Below are positions 26,006-38,900 of a stretch of DNA of 64,000 nt, piece by piece. The position numbers and the translations under genes are program-made. The stretch comes from Ignelater luminosus (Eukaryota > Arthropoda > Insecta > Coleoptera > Elateridae). The stretch lies in the NCBI GenBank assembly GCA_011009095.1, contig VTPC01000976.1, positions 6,369 to 70,368 of the forward strand. The letters run 5' to 3'. The notes under the pieces were generated by a model that saw only the letters and a list, made by a program, of their open reading frames with translations, searched no databases and was not told where the DNA came from. Position 1 is the stretch's first letter; the number at the start of each line of letters is the position of its first letter.

Positions 26006-27951
26006 GTAAGAGCTTTGCATACGGGAAAATTGCATTTTTGGTTGACTTGTGAAAACTTTTACTAGACTGATACTTTAAGACTTGAGTCGGCATATTGGAA
26101 AAAATTCAAATTTGATATTCAAATTTAATAATGGAAGAGTATCAACAAGGTAGTGATTTTAAATTTACAAACGCATATTGTTTATTGAGAAGAGCAAGGA
26201 AACAAATTACATTTAAAATACTTTTTAGATATTTTTTTTGTTATAGCATTTTTTGTGAAGTTGCAAAATCCTTTTAGCAACTTAAACTTCTTTAGAAACT
26301 AAGTGAAATTTTATTTTCTGAAACGTCAAGTTCTGCGTATAATATTTGAATTTCATAAAGCGGATATTAAACGGTACAAAAAAGTTTTTAGTGTTAAACA
26401 GTGAATATAAAGAATCTTTTTTTGAAGAGAAGACAGTTAAATGTTAAGAGAAAAATCTTTAAATACATATGATGAATGTATATACGTACTTATACGAACT
26501 AGTGACGTTAGGAAATTTTTTTATACGGTCAGTGTCGGTCGAATGGAGTATAGAAGTTATTTTTAGTAAAACCATACTATTTGCTTGGAAAGCTAAAGGA
26601 AAAGAGAATTCCGATTAACATAAAACCGTGACTCATAAATTTGGTTCAGTTGCTTCTTTCCGGCTTATGTGACAATTTTAAATTGGTTAGAAAAAAGCAA
26701 CTAAATAACTTGCAAGTTCTAGATGTATATTGTCTTAACCAATTTCTTATTGTTTTATAGCTTTTTGTGATGATCTTGAATTTAAATTATGTGCACGTTC
26801 TAGATTTGCAGTCATGCTCATTCTTTGTAAAATGCAGTTTTATACGTGGACTTGCAATATTTATTTACTTAATAAGAATGGTAAACGTCTCGTGCATAAG
26901 AGTCGTGGAATACAATATTGTTTTGTTTTTATTTTCACTCCACCTCCGTTAGAATCTTCCTATCTAATATAAACGCCATTGTGTCTATTACCCTAAAGCA
27001 AGAGGTGTTTCAATCATCATGTACTACCTTTTACTAACAATCTTTTATTCTCAAATAACCTCAAACGTGATTACATTTAATTAATTCTTAATTTAATTTT
27101 TTAACAAACAAGAAATTAAAATTTTGATTACATAACATTAGACATTATACTCTACAGTAGTGAAACAAATGTTTATTTTACTATTGAATCTGTGATCATC
27201 TGCGATCTGTGATTTTACTTTCAGATCAAAAAACTACGGGTATAATCAAAAGATGTAGATATAAACTAATTTTCAAAAATGTTTTTGACTTTACAATTTA
27301 AAATTTAATTTGAAATTAATTCAGTTTCATTATAAAATTGAATATTCTCAGCTTTAATATGATTGTTAGTAAAATAAAAGAATTACTTTCAGTTTCATGT
27401 TTATATCTGAAGCTTAGATCATACATACTACATAGATAACGCCTTCTGCATTTAGCTAATGCATTTGGTTTGTGCCAACATTCAGTCATTGTAGCGCAGG
27501 CGGAATAAGTAAAATCTCGTAACTTCAAAAATCATTGGCGTGTTTACGCAAATTCTCTACCTAAATATGCCCCAAAAGGTAGTATTACTGTTATTTTTAT
27601 TTATCCTTGTATCTATACATTATTATACGACCCAGGAACAAAGAAAAATGAATTTAAAATACAAATAAAACAGTTATTCATTAATTGAAACATGTTCTAT
27701 GAAAAACACCTATAAAATACAGAATTAAAGGTAGAAAAAAATTTATAACAAAAAACCTGAGTGAAAATATGATTTTCTCTGATTTGCAAAACTGTATAGC
27801 CGAATACAATGACATCATCATTATTGGGAAGCCACGTGACCACGAAATTTACCGTTGGTTAGGCAACACATCTTGCACTGTTGGCAGCTCTGTTGTAATA
27901 AAGAATTATGTAGTTTTCCAGTGGCGTAGTATTGGATATATGATGAAACTA
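26006..27951. other. AT-rich intronic DNA, no gene seen
   Basis: This follows the exon 2 donor, so it is presumed to be intron 2 of the receptor gene. Open frames here are short and have no recognisable motif. Confidence 0.5.
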
Positions 27952-29254
27952 AAGGGTTTTCCAATAAGAGGTGTTATTTTGATATTCAAAGAAAAGTGCC
28001 ATTTTTAATATAAATGATCGGATGTTTATTTCATTATAAAGAGGACGGTATACAGTTAATAGTGGAAAATAACATCAGGCAAATGACCACCACGACCACG
28101 CTTACAGGACAATATCCTTTTCATGAAATTTTCCATAACCAAATCGCAAAGTGGCTGCCCTATGTCCTCGATAGCCTCACGAATTCCATCTTTGAGTCTT
28201 GAATCGACGCTGGGCTGTTGGCGTAGACCTTCTCTTTCACGTGGCCCCAAAGAAAGAAGTCGCAAGGTGTTAAATCACAAGATCTCGGTGGCCAATTGTG
28301 ATCACCTCTTCGAGAGATAACACGGTCCGGAAACTTTTTCCGTAAAAGATCAATGGTTTCGTTGCTTGTGTGGCACGTAGCGCCGTCTTGTTGAAAGTAA
28401 ACGTTGTCCAGATCAATACCATCCAATTCCGGCCATAAAAAATCGTTAATCATCTCTCGATAGCGCAATCCAGTCACCGTAACTGTTGCTCCAGCCTCAT
28501 TTTCGAAAAAGTAAGGTCCAATGACTCCGCCGGACCATAAACCGCACCAAACAGTCACACGTTGAGGATAGAGAGACTTTTCAACAATAACTCTTGGATT
28601 TTCTGAGCCCCAGATCCGACAATTTTGCTTGTTGACGAAGCCACCGAGGTGGAAATGGGCCTCATCACTCAAGATGATTTTTCGATGGAATTCTGGATCA
28701 TTTTCATGCATTTCAACGACCCAATCAGCAAAGACACGACGTTGTTGATGATCGGCCGGCTTGAGTTCTTGTGTTAACTGGACTTTATAAGCCTTAAGAC
28801 CCAAATCTTTATGCAAAATACGGTGTAATGACGTTTGTGGAATGGCTAATTCCAAAGAACGACGAGGAATGGACAAACCTGGGTTTTCTTTAACACTTTC
28901 GGCTACAACAGCAATATTCTCGGCTGTTCTTGAGCGACGTGCACGGGTTTTATTCTTCACATCACTAACTTGTCCCAAGAGCTCGAATTTTTTCACCAAT
29001 TTCTGTATTGCGGTCCGACAAGGTGCTTCACGGTGACCCAAAAATGTTCGAGTTTTACGAACCGTCTCTGCCAAATTTTCACCATTTTTATAGTGAATTT
29101 TAATAATTTCAATGCGTTGTTGAAGCGTGTATCGTTCCATATTTATTAATGGCGTAGTTTCTACTTGTCAAATGTCAAAAAATGATAGCTTCAAAAGTGA
29201 CATCTACCGAAATAGCGGGCTATTCAAAATAACACCTCTTATTGGAAAATCCTT
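27952..29254 (-). mobile_element. Mariner-family DNA transposon, complete ends, recent
   Basis: The 1,303-bp element is flanked by TA duplications (27950-27951 and 29255-29256). Its terminal inverted repeats (27952-27982 and 29224-29254) are about 31 bp with one mismatch. They begin AAGGGTTTTCCAATAAGAGG on the left and AAGGATTTTCCAATAAGAGG on the right. It encodes one transposase on the minus strand. The intact ends, target duplication and single visible coding lesion point to a recent insertion compared with the other relics here. The size is normal for mariner. Confidence 0.93.
28056..29140 (-). pseudogene. Mariner-family transposase, one frameshift near the C-terminus
   Basis: The ATG at 29140 opens 326 codons in one frame, ending at 28160. 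Residues about 5-55 and 75-125 form two helix-turn-helix DNA-binding segments (MERYTLQQRIEIIKIHYKNG; IPQTSLHRILHKDLGLKAY). The RNase-H-like catalytic core has D159 (ILSDEAHFHLGG), D252 (VYFQQDGATCHTSN) and D289 (WPPRSCDLTPCDFFLWG). The last two Asp are 37 positions apart. After SIQD (about 28200) the frame shifts by what looks like a one-base loss. The rest of the family C-terminus then continues in another frame to a stop near 28056 (DGIREAIEDIGQPLCDL, ending VIFHY). The third Asp is preceded by Cys rather than the usual Pro. The protein cuts and pastes the element at TA sites. This copy is probably inactive, though all three catalytic Asp remain. Confidence 0.93.
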
Positions 29255-29940
29255 TACTTAGAAACTTAAATATTTAAATATAATTATATATAAAAGTGGA
29301 AAATTAAAAAATGACAATATATTGAAGATAGTTTTAAAAACAAAAATTAGATAAGGCCCAAACAATGCTGATGTAGCTGTTCAACAACAGCTTTTTAGTT
29401 ATTTTTTCAATTTTATTAAATTTAACTGTCCACTATGAAGGATTTTTCATAGAAAGATAATTATGCAGGTAGGGTAAACGCATCAACACCTGGTCATTTA
29501 AACAATATTTGAAGTTTAAACTCATTTAAATTTAAAACTAAATATTTATTAATGAATTTTTCTGTATAGTTATGCATGCATAAATGATATACATACTCAA
29601 TCATAAAGAGTCATTAAATGTTTAATTTTATGTTTAAAAAAAACCATTTATCAAAACCGGTACATTGGCAGCCGTCTTAACACAATCGTGTTCTGGGAAT
29701 AATTAAAGATTAATAATTGAGGTGTAATTTTTATTTTCTGAAATTAATGTAACATAATACTTAGAACTAGGTATGCTAGATAACAGAACTAAAAATCGCA
29801 ATTATTTCAGCTGCCATAATTTATTTATAAAAAAATAACTCATTAGGTAGCAGGTTACTAGAATTTAATTAAAAATAATGGCTTACATTTATCCTAAGTT
29901 TTACAATTTCATTTAGTTATTTTACATTTTATTGCAATTT
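29255..29940. other. AT-rich spacer, no gene seen
   Basis: This separates the young mariner from the older relic on the same strand. No coding or repeat feature was recognised. Confidence 0.5.
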
Positions 29941-29949
29941 ATGTACAAA

Positions 29950-31229
29950 TTACATAAATGGTTTGATATGGCCACCCTGTTTCTCTAAACATAACCGAAC
30001 TCTATCTTTGATACTATTGAAAATTGAAACTAAGGTTTCTGGTGATATATTATTAGTTTCGTTTTGTATAGCCTCTTTTAATTCGTCAATATTCTGTGGA
30101 CGGTGCCTGTAAACATTATTCTTCAAATGCCCAAATAGAAAAAAGAAAATGGTGTGAGATCGGGAGACCGAGGGGGCCATCGTCCGCAACTAATCACTCG
30201 GTCATCATAGAACTTTTCCAAATAACGAATAGTAGTGCGTGCCGTATGTACTGATGCACCATCTTGCTGGAAGTAGCCCTCTTGAATTTCATCATGCTAT
30301 AGTTGTTCGATAAAAGGTGTTAAAATATTATCTCGGTATCTTTCTCCACTGATTGTGTCATTAAAAAACAATGGACCATAGATCCTGCGTCTTGACATCG
30401 CAACCCATACACCAACCTTCTGGGGATGCAAACTTGTTTCTTCATAATTGTGGAGATTCTCTGTGGCCCAGGTTCTGTAATTTTGGCTGCTTCATCTGAC
30501 ATAAATGTAATATTTAATATGTCATCGTTGTTCAAGTGTTGCATAAACCACTGACAGTATTAAACTCGTAACTGATAATCATGCGGAAACAGTTCTTGTA
30601 TTACAGACACTTTATAGGGATGCATTCGTAGCTTCTTTTTTAATGCAACTTGGCAACTTCCATATGAAAGTCCTGCGGAAAAAGTTGTTGGTTAGATTAT
30701 GGTTTAAAATAGTTTAAATTGTTTAATGAATGTAAATAAATCAGAAATAAATAGCAGTGCCAGTTTTTTATTTAAGTTTGCTAATAAAACAATTAAATTA
30801 CTACAAGCGATAAATAATTCAAAATAATTAATAATTTAAAACACAAACGAAGCAAAACATATCATTTGTTTAATGCAAATAGATTCCTACCAGTTTCAGT
30901 GGCTAAACGTTTAATCGATTTATAGGGACTACGATTCATTCGCATCTGCATGTCCTCGAGAACTTCGTCAGTTAATACGGTTGGTCTACTAGATGATTTG
31001 CCTTTGCAGATGCAATGTTTTTCTTCAAACCGCTTAAGTATATTATGTCTACAAATGCATGGTAGTGGACTTGCACTGCAGGAAAAGCTTGTTCAAATTG
31101 TTGGATACAAGATTGTAATGAATAGGTCCATGAACCATCTGCATTCTGTGTTCCACTTCGATAGTGAGCTATTAAAATAAATTTATCTTGTTCGCTTGTA
31201 AACGGCATCGCAAAAATGTAATCTTCCAA
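29950..31229 (-). pseudogene. Mariner-like transposase relic with a GT-AG intron
   Basis: The minus strand reads from MPFTSEQDKFILIAHYRSG at about 31205 into SIKRLATETG at about 30892. After a 218-bp intron (30673-30890) it continues LSYGSCQVALKK. The donor is G|GTAGGA and the acceptor is TTTTCCGCAG|G. Removing the intron joins the two halves in frame and in family order. Further on come FMSDEA (first catalytic Asp), YFQQDGASVHTA (second) and WPPRSPDLTP (third) near 30170-30280. The C-terminus is at 29950-30150 (NNVYRHRPQNIDELKEAIQN). Several stops and frameshifts show it is dead. No terminal repeats were found. A second acceptor-like tatttcag lies just upstream, at 31231. Confidence 0.8.
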
Positions 31230-33862
31230 ACTGAAATAATCATGCAGTTTTTAAATTTATTATCACACTTTGAATGCATTAAATCTAACTTACCTCAATT
31301 AACTCACAAAAAACAGATTTAGTCTTGAAAAAGACTGATTTTTAAATAGAACAAAATAAACTGTAAAAAACGCAAAACAGAGACCAAGAAATCACGGAAC
31401 GTACGCACGCCGATGTAATTTTAGGTTAGAAATATACTCGTGAGGGAGTCACTCCGCAGTGTAGCCAACGTTGAAAGGTGAAATTTCGCGTCACTTTTAA
31501 ATTAGTGGTCACGTGGCTTCCTATTAATGATGATGTCCCTGTACTAACTAAACAAGACTTCAGGTCATTTAGTTTGCATTTTCTAAAGTTCAAACTTTTC
31601 AAGTTTATGAACGACGCTGCCTTTTCGACAATGCAAAATTGCGGAAAATACACTGCGCATGTGTTGCAATGACAAATTGATGCGAATCTTAGCACAAACT
31701 TGTGGCTGAAGGCTTTATCTACGTAAGTATATATGATCTAAAATCTGAACCAAAAGTAATCATTTTGCTGTTAGAGACTTAAAGCTTTTCAGTTCTAATT
31801 CTAATACATAATTACGAAATCTCTAATCTTAAATCTTAATTAAAGATGTCGAAAAAATCTTTTCCTACTGTAAATGTTGTTTCAGCTTTATTATATAAGA
31901 ACAATTTGAAGCTTCATGGATATAGTTTTCTTCAAACGTAATAACATCAAATAAGATCTTTATTATAATTTGAGAACTATTCATAAAAACTTCTTTTGAG
32001 TCTCAAGATCAAAGTACAATTGAAATAAAACCTAAACAAATCTTTATTCGAAAACTATCCCTTTTATATACTTAAACTATTTAACTCAAAAGTAATACAA
32101 TTTATTCTACAAAGCTTGTGCATCATTAGGCGTCGATTAAATAATTTTTGTTGTAATTATTCTATCACAAATTAGTCTTAATTAATTTTACTTTTAATAA
32201 ATGCACATCAATAAACAAACAACTTTTGACAGTAAGCTGTTTTGCTAAACAAATTTCTAATAGCAAAAATGGTCTAGAACTATATTAATTCATACTAAAA
32301 GCAGCTTACTGCTGACGGCGTATACGATCACGGTGTTCAGACTGTTAGTCGCATTATTTCCAATAATTGTACACAAAAGAATATTGTCATTGGTAGGTTA
32401 AGTTTCCAATGTACTTTCAAAAATTTAATAAAAATATGCAGGATGTGATTGGATAACATTCTATCTATAAAGTAACCTTCACGTAAAATCAGTTATCAGT
32501 GCCATTAACCCATGAATTCATACGCCGTATAATCTAACAAAGGTACTGTGATTGTTCCACATAACAGTCTAATTCCAACGCTTAACAATATTCTAGGAAA
32601 ACTGAATTAATAGAAGATAGTACAATGTGCGTGTTTAATAAACTGCAGTACACTACAGACGTAGTAATTCATTCTGACAAATTGTACTCTCAGTTCAGAA
32701 AAAAGAGTGTTTTGGGAATGTTTATCTGTAATTGTGTACACAAAAGGAACACATTATTTTAAAAGTACTATTCTTATCCCGATACGACGCTTTACATGAC
32801 CATATGGTTTTGAGCTAGTTATTAGTAGAAAAGAAATTGAACTTTTAATATGTCTGTTATATCAAAGAGCGTAGAGAAGACGTAAATGGAATATAAATAA
32901 AACTTTAACTGTTGAACGATTAGACTCCTATTTATGTATTATTATCTACAATTTTCTTGTTGTAGAATGTACATAAATATAATGTTATAAGTCAACTCTG
33001 TAGAACACCTGATATAGCAATGAATTTTGAACTTTCGTTCTTAAACCATTCATGGAAACAAAAAATTAAATATTTCTAACTTTTCTTCTTCACGAAAGTT
33101 ACTGGGTTACAAAAAATAAATAAAATATTCTTTTTGCTCGTTTCTTCTTAGAATCCGACAAAGATCTTGCTGGCATCGAGATATAAAAATATTCAATACG
33201 TTATTACCGGGAACGGAAAAAGGATACACAAACTGTCGGTATTGAAATGTATTCATATCCGGATTTGTTTTATATTACAGAGGGGATATTTTTTATCTCC
33301 AGGTATTATTAAATTCAAATTTAGTATTACTTGCAAACTTAAGTTACTGGTTTTGCGGTCAAAGTGTATCTGAACTTCAACAGTTAGTCTCAAGTTTAGG
33401 GGTAGAGAACTTAAACAATTATTAAACATTTTCTTATTTTAGTTCAATAAAGTGTAGCAGTTTTAGTAATATTTTAATAGCTGTAGGAGTAGGTTCGATC
33501 TATCAAACCAGTAATATTAAAGTTTTATTATCTAACTAAGTTTACGAGTGGTGAATCTACAAAAACAGTTTTAGCGAAATTCTATAAATTACATATTACT
33601 TACGGTTACCAAACAATCCTGTAATAAATTTCTGCGAATTTAGATAGACGTAGCAACTACATCTTGTAATACTATTGGGCGTACAATAATAAAACATTTT
33701 GCAATTTTTAATATTTTGGGTTACATTTAAAAATCATAGTAGATAAATAACTGAAGATTTGAAGTTTAACTAATTTTGTAAAGTTGTTAGGGAAATATAA
33801 GTTACATAACAATAAAATATAATGTATTTAAAATTTTAATAATCATCGCAGAACGTTGAAAC
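31230..33862. other. AT-rich DNA, no gene seen
   Basis: A slightly GC-richer patch at about 31390-31700 has short open frames on both strands, but no motif I recognise. The rest is AT-rich without a supported feature. Confidence 0.45.
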
Positions 33863-33907
33863 ACCCTGTATATTTTTCATTATTATTATTATTATTATTA
33901 TATTATT
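33863..33907. repeat. Transposon-end motif followed by (ATT)n microsatellite
   Basis: The sequence acaccctgtata is followed by tttttc and then about nine ATT units (33879-33907). ACACCCTGTATA is the reverse complement of TATACAGGGTGT, the terminal motif of many insect mariner-like elements. A similar tatacagggtgttc occurs at about 45387. No partner end was found nearby, so this may be a solo end beside a microsatellite. Confidence 0.6.
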
Positions 33908-34825
33908 CATTCATAACTTTACGCAACTAGATAGTTATCTAACAAATTCAAAATTTCCAGTCATTTATCTCCTGTAGTATTTAAATGTAACCCAAAATAG
34001 GATTGCCCCGCCCTGCCCTTTCCGTTCTTATCTCTACTCTTACTTACGAAAAATAATAATTTCTTAATAAAATAAGTTTCTGTTAAAATGCCTAAATGAC
34101 TATACTACACCAACAATTTTGAACTTCCATTACTAAAACGCTATCAATTTTCAAAGCCCTGGCGTATTATAAATGGGACAGAAATGTCAATAAACCACGT
34201 AACCTCCGTGTTACAGCGCACGTTAGCTGACCAAAAATTAAAATAAATCTAACGCTAGACGCTCAATGTTGACAGGTAGATAGCAACACACTTTGATAGA
34301 GGAAAATAAATTTTTATTTATTCAGACTGATAATTAAAGCATAGGTAACGAGTTTAAAATAAAATATAAATGGTGATTAATATCAATGACCGATATTTGA
34401 AACTCTTCGTCAAGAAGTTGACTTGACAAATTTCAAATTTTAAATGAACGATAGATACTGTTAGCAAGGTTATTTCTTGAGAAGCTGTAGACTCATAATC
34501 AACCCGTGAAAGACGTTGCATGTAAAACAATAGTGAAAAGAAAGAAAGTTTTTAAAACAGTTATAAATATTTCTTTCTTCTTTGGATTAATTTAGACAAT
34601 TTGAAAAACAAGCATTTTGACCATTTTTGTTGTTTTTTTAAAATTCTTTTATACATTTAAAAGCGTAATTTTATTACTCCATATTGCACACACAGTTCTG
34701 TGGAAGTTTTTTCTCTAATTCAAAGTTCAATTTTGTGAATACTTTTTAGACAACTGTCAATTGTGGTCAACTATACTTGTTGCTGTTACACACAGCAGTA
34801 GAATTAATTACACTGATCAGCAGTG
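33908..34825. other. AT-rich DNA, no gene seen
   Basis: No supported feature between the ATT repeat and the relic to the right. Confidence 0.45.
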
Positions 34826-34829
34826 ACTT

Positions 34830-35960
34830 TGTTGCCCTTGATATAAGATAGGTTCTAGGATGATTTTAAGTTAACAATTATAAAACCACGATTGGTTTTG
34901 TGAAATGGGCTCTAGTTTTATAAATAATCGGTATTTTTGTGTATCCATTTTGCTGACCAAGTAAGAAGTTGATCATTTTTAAATCAACACAAATCGACCA
35001 TTGATGTTCGTAGTAATTGATTTCTTGCAAAAGCAATTTAATATTCTCTTATTCTTCTTTTAGTTTGGTTGAATGAACAATTAAGATGGACGCATATCAG
35101 TTTCCATTGTGCAGTAAAACACATTTTAAACTTCTTTTGCAGCTATCAATAAAGAGTCGCCAATCAGTAGGTTTATATTCAGATAAACCCATGTCCAGAT
35201 GTAACTTCGCGGTATTGTTACTATAGACAGGTTCTTCATCGTCACTGAAATATGGTAAAATATTTTTTTCTCTTGTTTTATATGCTGTAATCGTTACTTT
35301 TGGTCGCAATAAATTCTTTTCCTTTAATCTGGACGCTAATATTTCCGATGCCTGTTTTGGTAAACTAAGATCTCGTATCAAATCACTAAGTTTATTTTGA
35401 TAAAACAACTGTGGCGCTGACGTTTCTCCTGCATATTCACTTCCACTTGTACCTATAGATTGTATTCAACGTTGTGAGCCTGGTAACACCATTTCTTCTG
35501 ACGGTGTACGCTCTGGTTGTGAGCCGTAAATAGGTCGAAACAGTTCTTTGTTGTGTAACACAGGACGTATGAACTTTATATTAGGATATTCCTGTGTTTT
35601 ATGCCGATTAAAGCCTTTGACGTGTACTACACAAAAGTAGCAATCATCGATATGATTCGTGGGCTCCCTCTAGATCATAGGAATACCGAAGTCTAATCCT
35701 GAGCGTTCCCCTTTCTTCCACAAGCGCAAAGACTTAATACGAGATTTGCAAACCTTATGAGAAACCCATGACTTATCTTGTTTTTCGATTTGTACACCAA
35801 AATAAGCAACATAAACCTCCTTTACAAAGTCTGTGATATTTCGTCTCTGTCTTGCTGTTGTATACACACCACAAATGTAGCAAAATATATAAGAATAATA
35901 TTCGCATCTTCTTGATGATGAACTCATATTTCTATGAATAACTCTTACTATAAGAATCAA
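34830..35960 (-). pseudogene. Decayed copy of a recurrent insect repeat protein (family function unknown)
   Basis: The start, at about 35925, is MSSSSRRCEYYSYIFCYICG, with a CxxC pair. It continues RRNITDFVKEVYVAYFGVQI and SWVSHKVCKSRIKSLRLWKK, ending FGIPMI. After a stop the frame resumes with DDCYFCVVHVKGFNRHK (about 35620). Next comes the segment 35097-35408, with LSDLIRDLSLPKQASEILAS, then WRLFIDSCKRSLKCVLLHNG. Beyond another stop, blocks resembling HQWSICVDLKM and NFLLGQQNGYTK are readable to about 34880. I remember this block order from many unannotated multi-copy proteins in arthropod and cnidarian genomes. Their abundance suggests transposon origin, but I know of no function. The paired cysteines could bind zinc. 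This copy has several stops and a truncated 3' part. Confidence 0.6.
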
Positions 35961-38900
35961 TAAAATAAAATATAAACAAAGTTTTGATCATAACTTACCA
36001 AAAAGCCCGTTAAGTGTCCTTCAATCTTAATAAAAAACTAAATACTTTAGCTGTCACAAGAGGTTAGAGACGCCAGGAGAATCAACGTGTCATGAGCTGC
36101 CATGTGATGTACGGATGCGCGTGAGCAGAGTTAAAATGTTAAATATTGTTCGGACTTGCAGACATACTCCATAACATAAAAACTGGAACCAATATGATTA
36201 CTTTCATGACTTTATTTGTAAATTGTGTGTTCTTAATCGTAAAAATCCGCAGAAATAGCTAGGTCAACAAAACCTTTTTTTAAAATTTTGTTGAGCTGTG
36301 TTATTTCACCTAATCTTTGTGTCACTGTAATTATTGAACATTTCAAAGAATGAAAATAAGACATGAAACAAAAAATTGTTGATTTAAAATCACACAATTG
36401 GTTTAACCGCAGCGTAGTAAAAGCTGGCGAAAGTATTAATTTAAGTCGTCTCTGGTACCAAAATAAAGCAACTTAGTTAATTAATTGTGTATTTATGTAT
36501 AATATTGCTGTACGAGTACATGAAAATTTGGTAAACCGCGTCGACTAATACGAAGGCATTGTTTTATAATCTAGAATTGCATTGTCTCCTTGAAAGAGAG
36601 GTAGTTAGGTGACAAAGAGCTTTAAGTGGGTGAAGATTATCTTACCGGAATTGATGATCTTGAAAAATGATGTTGCAGATTATTCAGCGTTACCAACCAC
36701 GACAGAAATTATTACTTAGAAATGCAAACTTCATGTAACCAGATTGCTGCTGTTGCTGTAGGCACAGTAATTTTCGTCTAAAGCCTCTGGATACTTACCT
36801 ATATAAAGAGAAGGTGGCAGCTTAGTATTCCATATAAAAAAGATTTTGCAGCGCAACGAATAGCCTTAGATACTTTTAGATGAGTTTTCTGAATTTTTAA
36901 TGTCGAGTAGGTATCGTATATATAGAATTAATTCAATATTAATAAAATGCCTAAATCAAATACAATTAAAAAGCGCCTCTTCTAGAAATAGAATACACAA
37001 AACATTTGAGAATTTGATGTTTATAACATAAACTTTAATATTATTTACAAGCCAATATTAGATCCAAAGGTGGAACAATGCGTTCAAAAAATACAAATAT
37101 TAAATGTTATTGAGATATGTTCAGACATTGGAAAATTAGGAATTCAATAAAAGTAATTGTTGCTTGTAACGTATTTAAGACGTTTCTAAACAATAGAGAT
37201 AAAAAGTTGTAAGGCAGAAAACATTTACCACAAAACTAGGCAAACGAGTGTTCAAAGCGAAAAGGTATACACAAAGAAATTAGAAATCAACGCACAACAT
37301 AGAAATGTTTTGTACTTAAAAGTCATAAATTTGAGCAATCGATACAAACAGTTAATGTTAAACTCTCAGCGCAGGTTATCTTAATTTAAGGCAGATTTGT
37401 TGCACGAGTAATCCGAACAGAAAGGACTATCAATGCTCGCATGTTACTAATTATAATCTATTTACCTAGTAATTACGTATATTATAATTGATAATCAGTG
37501 ATACTAGATACCTACAAATTAGCTTAACGACATGATATGATGAGAGATATGATACTGAAAGTAAAAGAAGATTAGCCAGGAATATTATTAGTATCTTTTA
37601 TCATCTGCACTTTTTCATTAACAACTTACAGAGAGTGGTAACTGAATATTATAAAGTAAATAATGTAACAGCAGAACTTTAACACAAATATTCCTTACTG
37701 ACTGTACCGGAAGAAATATTTTTATTCAGGCAATAACCTTCTTAAAATGAAGGTATATATGAATATCAATTTTTTCCCAACAGTTCAATAAATTGTTTTT
37801 CATTAAACAAATACCTGCTTATTCACTCAATAAACCAAATTTAATTTACAATTCCAGTGAATTGTTTGAGATATATAAAAGAACCTTTTAAAAACATCTT
37901 TGTGAATCTTCTTCTCGTTATCTTTCAACTCGTTTACGCAAATCAATTCAGTGGGTTTCCATTTCTTTAACACGCCACTATTTTGTTTCATTTAATCATT
38001 TAAGGAAAATGGAATAGCTTTTATTTCCTCAATAGGGTTTCTGTTTTCAAATGGAGTTATGCATAAACCAATAGGTTCGTTTCAGAAAATATTACGAAGG
38101 GCTAAAGGACTACAAAAATGCTAACAGTGGGCGCGTTTAAATAAATACAATTACAAATATTTAACTGTGTTATTAAAATAAAAATACATCTAGATATTTT
38201 TACTAAATATTTTTAAAAAGCATGAATGGACACCCACTACATAAATTGGCGAAGTTTAAAAATAGCAAGATAAACGTACCGAAAAATTATATCACCACAA
38301 GGTGGATGAATTATTGGTAAGGCAAGCTAACGTCATCAACGAACGCAGAACAATGAAATAACGTTTATAAATTAAAATAAATAAAGGAAGAAAAATTGTG
38401 CGAATAACTGTGAAATATGAGAGGTCACCAAAATACCAAATAAACACAAGTTATTCGCTTGGTAATTTTACAGAACAGAAGGTTTTAACGTCATCCGTTT
38501 AATTAGATATAAATCAAACTGATGGTGGGTATAATTTGATATAGTCAGTAATCCAAATAGAAATTTCACAATACAATAAATACATACACTAAAAATACAA
38601 TAGGTTAATGATAAAGATAGATAAGCGTAAGTATTTTTAAAAATAATTAACTTTTGTATACAAAGTGAGTCTTTTTAATTCTCTAAAACAATGAATTTTT
38701 ATAACAAATGTTTTAAAGGAAAAATATTTACAGAATATACACAAACTTTGGAAGAAACATTTTTTTGACTTCATCTTTCAAGGATATGTGTACATTCTCC
38801 TTAAATATATTAATAAATAAGAAAATGATTCAGACATGTTTTTTGCTCTATAGCATAGAATAATATTTTGTAGAGAAAAATCTACGTTTCCGTTTGCAAA

